Notes under the pieces: model-generated
Told to the model about the DNA's origin: nothing
Database searches by the model: none
Seen by the model: only the letters and a program-made list of their open reading frames with translations
Position numbers and translations under genes: made by a program
Assembly (NCBI GenBank): GCA_964356135.1
Contig: CAYHGV010000010.1
Span: 1 to 41,254 of the forward strand
Source of the DNA: CAYHGV01 sp964356135
Lineage (GTDB): Bacteria > Hydrothermota > Tepidihabitantia > CAYHGV01
DNA length: 41,254 nucleotides
Direction: 5' to 3'
Part shown: positions 8,580 through 15,397 of the stretch, piece after piece
How positions within the stretch are numbered: the stretch's first letter is position 1
Layout of the letters: each line of letters starts with the position of its first letter

Positions 8580-8607
8580 TTGACAAGTGGGGTTCATCAA
8601 TTACAAT
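8580..8607 (+). promoter_or_regulatory. Promoter of the R-M gene
   Basis: TTGACA (8580-8585), 16-base spacer, TACAAT (8602-8607). The first ATG downstream is at 8617 and opens a 13-codon mini-ORF. The R-M ATG is at 8660, about 46 bases after the predicted transcription start. Confidence 0.7.
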
Positions 8608-8616
8608 GCTTTTGCT

Positions 8617-8658
8617 ATGAGATTTACCAGAACCAAAGCTTTAACCGGGAATTCATAA
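8617..8658 (+). CDS. Possible 13-residue leader peptide of the R-M gene
   Basis: ATG nine bases after the -10 box opens a frame reading MRFTRTKALTGNS, ending in TAA at 8656-8658, one base before the R-M ATG. The R-M start itself has only a weak ribosome site (GGGAATTC). In a genome where leaderless starts seem common, this mini-ORF could feed ribosomes onto the R-M start or regulate it. It is basic and has no known family. The evidence is position only. Confidence 0.35.
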   Translation: MRFTRTKALTGNS

Positions 8659-8659
8659 A

Positions 8660-11554
8660 ATGGAATTAGAAAAAGAGAGGGCACGGGAAAATCTGTCGAA
8701 GCTGATTGAAAAGTTTGAACGGGAGATGGCTGCAGACCGGATTAAAGAATATAACGAAGAGGCGACCAAAATTGCATTCATTCAACCACTTTTAAAAGAG
8801 GTTTTAGGCTGGGATGTGAACGACCGGGACGAGGTCAGTCCGGAAGAGAAGATTTCCCGGGGCAGGGTTGATTATGGACTGAAAGTCGAAGGCAGGATTA
8901 AGGTTTTTATCGAAGCAAAACCACCCCGGGCAGACCTCAAACGACACATCGAGCAGGCGGTGCGCTACGGCTATAACCGGAAAGGGGTGCCGTTTGTTTT
9001 GCTCACCGATTTTGAAGGCTTCAAGCTCTTTGATGTCACGGTCAAGCCGGATTTGCGCAATCCGCTCAAAGGGTTAAAGATCGATTTAAAGTGGAACGAG
9101 TATCGGGATAAATTTGATAAACTGCGGCTCTTATCCAGGGAATCGGTTATAAAGGGCGAGCTCGATAAACTGCTGCTTGTCAAACCGAAGGAACGGCTGC
9201 CGGTTGATAAGGCGATTCTTGATGACCTGAAAAGATGGCGGGAGGCATTAGCGCGGGATATTTTCAAGAATAATCTCAAGCTTTTCCATTCGGGCGACGC
9301 GGTAAAAGATGCAGATTATCTCAAAGAAATAACCCAGCGGATTTTGGACCGGATTATCTTTATGCGCTCGTGCGAAGACCGGGGGCTTATTCACCGCCGA
9401 CCGCTCAAAGAGCTGTTCGAAGAGCGAACCGAAACTGTCGGCACGAATACGATGGTGTTTCTAAAAGAGGAATTTAAGCATTACAACATCATCTTTAACT
9501 CCGACCTGTTTCGACCCCAGGAATGGGAACATGATTTGGCGATCGATTTTAAGGTCATGTGCGAAATCGTTCTGGAAACCTATAATCCTTATCAATTTGA
9601 TGTGATTCCTTTGGAAGTTTTAGGCAATATTTACGAACAGTATTTAGGCTACACGATTCGGCTGACCGACCATCAGGTCAAATACGAATTGAAGCCCGAT
9701 GTCCGCAAAGCGGGCGGGGTCTATTATACGCCGGAATATATCGTTGATTATATCGTCAAAAATACGGTCGGTAAATTGCTCCAAGAGTTGCCGGCGAGCA
9801 AGGTTAAGAAACTGCGGATTTTAGACCCGGCGTGCGGTTCGGGCAGCTTTTTAATCCGGGCGTATGAGGAGATGTTGAATTACTACCGGAGTCAGAAAAA
9901 ACGTCCACCCCTTCGTCATTCTGACCCTGACACTGAGCGCAGCGAAGTGGAAGGGGAAGAATCTCGCCAGAAAAGACCCCTGGCGCCTCCTGGTCATTCT
10001 GAGCGCAGCGAAGAATCTCGTCAGAAAATATTAGACTTAAAACACGAAGAAACCGAGCTCCAGTTGACCATTTTCGAAAAGAGCGAAATCCTGCGCAACC
10101 ATATCTTCGGGGTCGACATCGACGAGCAAGCGGTCGAGGTGACGAAGCTATCGCTGATGTTGAAAATGCTCGAAGGCGAATCGGGCATCATCCCGGGCCG
10201 GGCGATCCTGCCGATGTTGGACAAAAACATCCGCTGCGGCAATTCATTGATTTCCGGCAGCTCGGTGGAATTAAAGAAATACTTCGGCGACGACTGGTTC
10301 AAAGTCAAACCGTTCAATTGGAATGAGGAATTCAGAAAAATCATGGTCGAGGAAAAAGGGTTTGATGCGGTGATTGGTAACCCACCGTGGGGAGCAGAAT
10401 TTAAACATGCTGAAAAAGATTATTTTATAAAAACATATTCAACGATTTCATCAAAGACGAAAGACAGCTACCTCTATTTTATTAAAGAAGGTATTAGAAT
10501 TTTGAATAGATCTGGATTCCTTGGTTTTATAGTACCAAATTCGTGGTTGCTTATAAATAATGCAAAAGACTTCCGAAAAGAATTATTATTGTTTGATGTT
10601 AAGGAAATTATTGATTATGGAGATGGAGTTTTTACCCAGGCAACCGTAGAAAGCTCAATATTACTACTTTCGAAGACAAAAAATATAAACGGAACTTGTC
10701 GGGTAGTGCGCTATCGGAAAGGTTCAAAAATCGTTGATCGCGAAATCCTCAAACAAATATGGCTAAAAGATGAGCTTTGCCGAATAATTTTGGATATTGA
10801 CAAAGGTAAGCAAAATTTGTTGGAAAAATTAAAGAGACAATGTGAATTTTTTGAAAGGAATTGCTGTATTATTTGGGGTATAAAACCATACCAAGTCGGA
10901 TATGGCAAGCCGTCTCAAACTGAAGAAATGATAAAAAATCGCATATACCATGCTGCAAAACAAAAAGGGAAAGACTGGAAGCCTCTTGTCGTAGGTTCAA
11001 ATGTTGATCGCTATAAATTAAACTTCCCTGGAAATCAATATATTAAATATGGTAATTGGTTAATGTATCCTTCTAATGAGGAAATAATATTGCAGCCCAA
11101 GATATTACTGCGCCAAACAAGCGATATTCTAAGAGCCTGCTATGATAACAACAATTTATACCCTCAAAACTCTATTTTTATAATTCACTCAAAAGAAATC
11201 AATTTGAAGTTTTTACTTGGATTACTAAACTCACACCTTTTTGATTTCATTTATCAGTTAGGAAATCCGCAAACGGGGAAGGTTTTTGCAGAAATAAAAC
11301 CAAGTGTAATTAAACAACTCCCTATTCATAAAATCGACTTCTCTAACCCTTCCGAAAAGAAACTCCACGACGACCTTGTGGTATTGGTGGATGTGATGCT
11401 GGATTTGAATAAGAAAATCCAGACCGCGAAAGGCAATGAAAAAGACCAAATCCAACGGCAGATTGAAAAGATCGACCGAGAGATTGACGAAATGGTGTAT
11501 AGGTTATATAATATCACTAATGAAGAAAGGAAAATTATTGAAAGTGAACGCTGA
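8660..11554 (+). CDS. Type IIG-like (Eco57I family) restriction-modification enzyme
   Basis: 964 residues joining nuclease, methylase and specificity parts in one chain. The N-terminal HsdR_N-like domain has the PD-(D/E)XK residues D71 and E85-A-K87 (VFIEAKPP). The N6-adenine methylase core has motif I DPACGSGSF (about 389-397), the acidic motif GVDIDEQAVEVTKLSL, and motif IV NPPW (about 574-577). The C-terminal third resembles the TaqI/Eco57I target-recognition region. It would methylate and cut foreign DNA. Two oddities: in-frame repeat peptides at about residues 414-456, in the loop after motif I, and a sharp fall in GC just after NPPW. The last 26 codons recur twice downstream. Intact in this assembly. 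Confidence 0.9.
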   Translation: MELEKERARENLSKLIEKFEREMAADRIKEYNEEATKIAFIQPLLKEVLGWDVNDRDEVSPEEKISRGRVDYGLKVEGRIKVFIEAKPPRADLKRHIEQAVRYGYNRKGVPFVLLTDFEGFKLFDVTVKPDLRNPLKGLKIDLKWNEYRDKFDKLRLLSRESVIKGELDKLLLVKPKERLPVDKAILDDLKRWREALARDIFKNNLKLFHSGDAVKDADYLKEITQRILDRIIFMRSCEDRGLIHRRPLKELFEERTETVGTNTMVFLKEEFKHYNIIFNSDLFRPQEWEHDLAIDFKVMCEIVLETYNPYQFDVIPLEVLGNIYEQYLGYTIRLTDHQVKYELKPDVRKAGGVYYTPEYIVDYIVKNTVGKLLQELPASKVKKLRILDPACGSGSFLIRAYEEMLNYYRSQKKRPPLRHSDPDTERSEVEGEESRQKRPLAPPGHSERSEESRQKILDLKHEETELQLTIFEKSEILRNHIFGVDIDEQAVEVTKLSLMLKMLEGESGIIPGRAILPMLDKNIRCGNSLISGSSVELKKYFGDDWFKVKPFNWNEEFRKIMVEEKGFDAVIGNPPWGAEFKHAEKDYFIKTYSTISSKTKDSYLYFIKEGIRILNRSGFLGFIVPNSWLLINNAKDFRKELLLFDVKEIIDYGDGVFTQATVESSILLLSKTKNINGTCRVVRYRKGSKIVDREILKQIWLKDELCRIILDIDKGKQNLLEKLKRQCEFFERNCCIIWGIKPYQVGYGKPSQTEEMIKNRIYHAAKQKGKDWKPLVVGSNVDRYKLNFPGNQYIKYGNWLMYPSNEEIILQPKILLRQTSDILRACYDNNNLYPQNSIFIIHSKEINLKFLLGLLNSHLFDFIYQLGNPQTGKVFAEIKPSVIKQLPIHKIDFSNPSEKKLHDDLVVLVDVMLDLNKKIQTAKGNEKDQIQRQIEKIDREIDEMVYRLYNITNEERKIIESER
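9901..10029 (+). repeat. In-frame 'HSERSEES' repeat insertion inside the R-M gene
   Basis: Two copies of the dispersed element 'cattctgagcgcagcgaagaatctcg', one degenerate (from about 9916) and one nearly intact (from about 9989), are translated in frame as RHSDPDTERSEVEGEESRQK-like and GHSERSEESRQK peptides. They lie between methylase motif I and the next conserved block, where related enzymes have a variable loop. The same element family is normally intergenic. Confidence 0.8.
11474..11554 (+). repeat. R-M tail repeat, copy A (live gene end)
   Basis: The last 27 codons of the R-M gene, ending TGA, encoding DREIDEMVYRLYNIT and then NEERKIIESER. Copies B (12577-12657) and C (14437-14520) match it at about 78% of bases by hand alignment, keeping the reading frame and the stop. 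Confidence 0.85.
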
Positions 11555-11608
11555 TAATTCACCCTTCTTCCATAAAAACATATATGTCTTTCCAAAAGGG
11601 TGACGAAT

Positions 11609-12557
11609 ATGAATAGCAAAATATGCGCATATATTGATATATTAGGTTTCAGCAATATCGTTAAGTCAGATTTAGGGGGCGCATCCCGTCTTTTAACAGA
11701 TTATCAGGGAATATTAGAAATTAAAAAAAGCAGCGAAGTGTATAAAGGAAGATACGAAGGAGAAAAAGACGTCACGTCAAAATCTTTGTTTGAAAAGTCA
11801 ATAATTATTGATTCTTTCGAATATTTTATACCTTTTTCTGATTCAGCACTTATAATAGCGAATAACCCATCAAGATTTGTTTTCCAAATTTCGAGTTTTT
11901 TGTTAGCAGCTTTTATGTTCGGGGGATATATGTATGGAGATTATCATGATGGCATCCGTTCTGATTTGTTAGAAGTCGATGTTCCTGCTGGAGTTAATAA
12001 GAAGAAAGANNNNNNNNNNAGAAAAGTGGTACCCATTGCTCTTTCAGGGTGGCGTATCATTTGGTGAATGCAATCCACTGAAAATCTCTCAAATTGCCAA
12101 CTCTAAATTAGAATATACCTATAACACAATTGGTATGGCTGTTGTCGAAGCGGTAAGACTTAAGGGAAAAGATAAAGGCCCACGGTTATTTTGCACTGCT
12201 GAATTTTATGAAAATTTAACCGACGAAGAAAGCAGGCAAATAGTCATTCCAACTGAAAGCAAAGATATTTATGAAATCTTGTGGGTAATGCCTTATATCA
12301 AAGAGAGTCCAAGCGGTATCAATGAATGCAGAGAAATGCTTGAAATTAGTCTTAATCTCTGGCAGTATTTTAATCATAAGGATTTTGGTGTTCACTACTT
12401 CAGATTTTTGGAGTTGGTCGTTAGAAGTATATTAGAATCATACAAAAATTCAGACGATGATTTTAAGCGAGCGATAGACACGATAATAGCTATATTTGAA
12501 AATAAGCATGAAGATATAAGGAAAATTAGCCATATTTTAGATAGGTATAAAAGGTGA
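11609..12557 (+). CDS. Nucleotide-cyclase-fold-like hypothetical protein (spans assembly gap)
   Basis: About 315 residues, interrupted by ten N at 12010-12019. The two halves lie in different frames only because the gap length is arbitrary. I start at ATG 11609, preceded by AAAGGGTG; a GTG at 11600 is possible. The N-terminal pattern YIDILGF, then FSDSALII, then GGVSFGE and GMAVVEAVRLKGKDKGPRLF matches bacterial proteins resembling the class III nucleotidyl cyclase core, with two candidate metal-binding aspartates (IDILGF and FSDS). Whether it makes a cyclic nucleotide is inference. The gene is AT-rich and sits between two copies of the R-M tail, as a separate module in the defence island. 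Confidence 0.6.
12010..12019. other. Assembly gap (10 N)
   Basis: Ten N within the cyclase-like gene. Reading frames on the two sides do not agree across ten bases, so the true length is probably not ten. It falls in AT-rich sequence beside a lysine-rich stretch. Confidence 0.99.
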
Positions 12558-12576
12558 CCATGAAGATGACAAATGT

Positions 12577-12657
12577 GACCGAGAGATTGACGAGATGGTT
12601 TATAGGGTATATAATATTAAAGATAAAGAAAAGAAAGTTATTGAAGGAAATGTTTAA
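12577..12657 (+). repeat. R-M tail repeat, copy B (orphan)
   Basis: 81 bases encoding DREIDEMVYRVYNIK and then DKEKKVIEGNV plus TAA. This is the C-terminus of an R-M gene with no R-M gene in front of it. By my count 63 of 81 bases match copy A. It follows the cyclase-like gene by about 20 bases and precedes the ATPase gene. Substitutions are largely synonymous or conservative, which suggests it once belonged to a functional gene. Confidence 0.85.
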
Positions 12658-12687
12658 AGAAACGAGCACCAAATTAAGGAGGGTAGA

Positions 12688-13851
12688 ATGCCTTTAAATA
12701 AAATTATAATTAAAAATTATAAAAGCCTTAAGGATTTTCAGCTCGACTTAAAACCATTAATGGTCTTTATTGGGCGAAACAATGTCGGTAAGAGTAATAT
12801 CTTTGACTGCCTACGATTTTTGTCCGACCTTATAAAAGCAGGTTTTAATATGCGAAATATAGTGCAAGAGAGAGGAGGTTTTGAACAGATTGTCTTTAAT
12901 GGTGATATTAGCCAAACAATTTTGATTGAGTTGCAAGGTTCAATTGAAGTAAAAAACGAAGGACGAAAATATACCTATTCGGTAGAACTCAAAGGTGACC
13001 GTTTGGGCAACTGTTTAAATAAGCATGAAGTTTTCTCGCTGATAATAAGCGAGAATTACAGCCCAGAACTTTTTGAATTTCCGAATAAGGAAGGGAGGGC
13101 CGTAGCGTATGATGAAAAGGGAAACCGGACGGGCGATTTAGCGTCCGGAAATGACAAGCTATTTCTACCCTCTTTTAGTGACGAAGACCATTACCCCATC
13201 CTCGGTCATTTCGTAAACGAAATTAAAAACTGGGCATTTTTTAATTTTTCTCCGCAATTGATGCGAGGGTCGCTTCCGGTTCAGAAAGAACTGAACCTTC
13301 AGGCCTTTGGGGAAAATTTATCGGCAGTACTTCATGTCTTGCAAACCGAATATCCTAAAAAATTCCAAGAGATAGAAGAAATTTTAAAAACTGCTTTAGC
13401 GGAACTCGATGAGTTGACTACTGGTTTAACTTCCCACGCTCCCGGGCAAACCTATGCCCGTATTCGCGAAAAGGGCCTTAAGCTTTCGATACCGGCATGG
13501 GGGATGTCGGATGGCACTCTCCGGTTATTGGGACACCTGGCTACTTTATTTCTTCCCACTCTCCCACCCCTTGCTTGTTTTGAAGAACCGGAAAATTATG
13601 TCCACCCGAGGTTGTTGGAATTGATAGTTGACCTATTAAAAAATGCTTCAGAAAAATCACAGATTTTCGTCACCACCCATTCGCCTTATTTTGTTGACCT
13701 CCTGCAACCGGAAGACCTGTATATTGTAGATAAACAGGAAGGTCAGACCCAGGTTAAAAAAGCCGAGGATAAGAAAGGAATCAAAGAGGCGCTGAAGACT
13801 CTGGGATTAGGGGAAATGTGGTTTTCAGGAAGCTTGGGCGGCAATCCGTGA
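12688..13851 (+). CDS. AAA_21-type ATPase, OLD/RecF-like
   Basis: 387 residues. The ABC-type ATPase has Walker A GRNNVGKSN (29-37) after the RecF-like start IIIKNYKSLKDF, a signature-like GMSDGTLRLLGH (about 272), Walker B LACFEEPENYVHP (about 294-306) and the H-loop TTHSPYFVDLL (about 328). Such ATPases pair with nuclease-like partners in OLD, PARIS, AbiL and Septu-type phage defence. A strong AAGGAGG lies upstream. Its TGA overlaps the GTG of the next gene by four bases (GTGA), so the two proteins are made together. Specific system identity is not settled. Confidence 0.85.
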   Translation: MPLNKIIIKNYKSLKDFQLDLKPLMVFIGRNNVGKSNIFDCLRFLSDLIKAGFNMRNIVQERGGFEQIVFNGDISQTILIELQGSIEVKNEGRKYTYSVELKGDRLGNCLNKHEVFSLIISENYSPELFEFPNKEGRAVAYDEKGNRTGDLASGNDKLFLPSFSDEDHYPILGHFVNEIKNWAFFNFSPQLMRGSLPVQKELNLQAFGENLSAVLHVLQTEYPKKFQEIEEILKTALAELDELTTGLTSHAPGQTYARIREKGLKLSIPAWGMSDGTLRLLGHLATLFLPTLPPLACFEEPENYVHPRLLELIVDLLKNASEKSQIFVTTHSPYFVDLLQPEDLYIVDKQEGQTQVKKAEDKKGIKEALKTLGLGEMWFSGSLGGNP

Positions 13852-14429
13852 AAATTGCATTGTTTGTGGAAGGACGAACGAGGCCTTCAAGTGAGGAAAA
13901 GACCATAAAAGTGCTTGCACGTAAAATAATACCACGTGAAATCGGCATTGAATCACGACTCATAGAAAGAGGAGATTTATTAACCAATATTAATAAAGTT
14001 TCTTCTTGTATCAACGATATACTGCAAGATCATCCTGATATATCAAAAATAATTGTCTGCGTCGATTCACATTGCACTCCAAAAGAAGAGAATGAAAAAA
14101 AAGCACGCAATATCGAGAAAAACCTTAAGGTGAAAGTGGAGCTGCCTGTTTTTTATATAGTCATTGAGCATGCTTTAGAAGGATGGCTCCTCGCTGATCC
14201 GGAGAGTATTATCGGATATTTAGGCCCGAAGGTTAGAATTGACATCCCCTCCTCTTATACAAAAGAATGCAAGCCAGAAGAAAGAATAAAAGAGATTTTT
14301 AGGAAATCTAACCGACAGTTCGTTCATATGCGGGATAATCATCTTATTGCCGAACGATTAAATATCGATAGAGCGACAGGAGCCAATAAAAGTTTTGCCG
14401 ATTTCGTACGGATAATTAGAGACCCTTAA
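13848..14429 (+). CDS. TOPRIM-like partner protein (DUF4276/RloB-like)
   Basis: 193 residues from the GTG at 13848, coupled to the ATPase stop through GTGA. It has the family layout: a strand with the acidic motif LFVEGRT, then IIVCVDSHCT, then the block EHALEGWLLADPESI. Proteins like this (DUF4276, RloB, AriB) have a TOPRIM-type fold with a catalytic Glu and a DxD pair. Here the second motif reads D-S-H rather than D-x-D, which could weaken or alter metal binding. With the ATPase it forms a two-gene module resembling split OLD-type defence systems. Nuclease activity is inferred. Confidence 0.7.
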   Translation: MKIALFVEGRTRPSSEEKTIKVLARKIIPREIGIESRLIERGDLLTNINKVSSCINDILQDHPDISKIIVCVDSHCTPKEENEKKARNIEKNLKVKVELPVFYIVIEHALEGWLLADPESIIGYLGPKVRIDIPSSYTKECKPEERIKEIFRKSNRQFVHMRDNHLIAERLNIDRATGANKSFADFVRIIRDP

Positions 14430-14436
14430 GTATGAT

Positions 14437-14520
14437 GATAGGGAGATTGATGGGATGGTTTATAAGTTATATAATATCACCGATAGGGAAAGGAAAATTA
14501 TTGAAAGAGAAGTTAAATAA
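14437..14520 (+). repeat. R-M tail repeat, copy C (orphan)
   Basis: 84 bases encoding DREIDGMVYKLYNIT and then DRERKIIEREVK plus TAA. By my count 61 of the first 78 bases match copy A. It starts seven bases after the TOPRIM-like gene ends and directly precedes the ribosome site of the DUF5678 gene. Confidence 0.85.
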
Positions 14521-14529
14521 GGAGGATAT

Positions 14530-14760
14530 ATGGGTAATGAATTAACCAACGAATTGCTGGTTTTTGAGGCTGACCATATATGGATAGACGAAAATCGTGA
14601 AATGCTTCTCAAACAATATGCTGACCAATGGATTGCGGTCAAGAATGGCAGAGTAATCGCCAGTGACCCGGATTTTGGAGGACTGTTAGCCAAGCTACAA
14701 GACCCAGCCCAGACCTGCGTTGAATTCATCACCCGCGAATATTTAGGAATGGTTCTGTGA
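14530..14760 (+). CDS. DUF5678 family protein
   Basis: 76 residues of the small DUF5678 family: HIWIDENREMLLKQYADQWIAV, then NGRVIASDPDFGGLLAKL, then VEFITREYLG. An AAGGAGG site lies just upstream, right behind tail copy C. The stop TGA overlaps the GTG of the following aspartic-protease gene by four bases. Biological function is unknown; in this arrangement it is plausibly a partner of the protease-like protein. Confidence 0.8.
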   Translation: MGNELTNELLVFEADHIWIDENREMLLKQYADQWIAVKNGRVIASDPDFGGLLAKLQDPAQTCVEFITREYLGMVL

Positions 14761-15197
14761 TTATTCGTGGGCGCTTTATTGGCGATGCACCTTATTTTGC
14801 GGTCAAGCTGCAATCATTGAATTTTCACGGGATGGTTTGGTTTCTCGCTGATACCGGGGCATCCCATACTACACTTTTGGACCGGGATGTAAAACTTTTA
14901 GGGATTTCCCAAAGAGCTTTAGAGCCGTTATCATCTCCAATTGTTGGTATTGGTGGCAGTGTGCGTTCATTTTCAACTCGAGATGTTAAATTCACATTCG
15001 CTTCGGATGAGGGCGACAGGGAGTTACAAGAAGATTTGTATGTTATACAACACGACCTTGAGCGGTTGCCCCCGTAAGAGGTTTCCCGTATTCTGAGACT
15101 TCCGTCGGTCCTGGGACGCGACCTTATTAATCGGTTTCACTTCTCGTATGATTACCGAACAGGGATTGTTCAGTTAGAGCAAGAGAAAACGATTTAA
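14757..15197 (+). pseudogene. Retropepsin-like aspartic protease with in-frame stop
   Basis: The frame opens with GTG overlapping the DUF5678 stop and encodes a clan AA aspartic protease fold: FLADTGASHTTLLD with D32-T-G-A, then GIGGSVRSF. A TAA at 15075-15077 (codon 107) stops it, but the same frame continues for 39 codons with LPSVLGRDLINRF and YDYRTGIVQLE. That is the expected C-terminal strand and 'LGRD' loop of the family, ending in TAA at 15195-15197. So a single nonsense change appears to truncate a roughly 146-residue protein. Alternatives are a sequencing error in this gap-adjacent contig or readthrough. The 106-residue product would lack the C-terminal lobe. Confidence 0.75.
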
Positions 15198-15397
15198 ACC
15201 CGAATAGCCTTTTAAAGAGAACCGGCAAATCATAAAAAAGATATGGAGGATAGCGGACAGGCTTTCTTACTTCTTGAATTCCGTCTAAAGCTGATAATTT
15301 CCCAACAGCCCTCTCGTAGATCAGAATTTCAAATCCATGAATTGCAGAATGCGATAACCTGCTATTGCTTATCTCTTAAAGTACTTGTTTTAGACAC

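Noticed and set aside
11560..11602. CACCCTT…AAGGGTG inverted repeat before the cyclase-like gene
   Set aside because: Only seven pairs with a long loop; it overlaps the ribosome site but is too weak to call as a switch.
12000..12030. Frameshift in the cyclase-like gene
   Set aside because: The frame change coincides with the ten-N gap, so it reflects unknown gap length rather than a mutation.
12560..12700. 46-codon frame (ATG 12560) running across tail copy B
   Set aside because: It reads the R-M tail in a wrong frame and runs into the ATPase start; the tail's own frame is the meaningful one.
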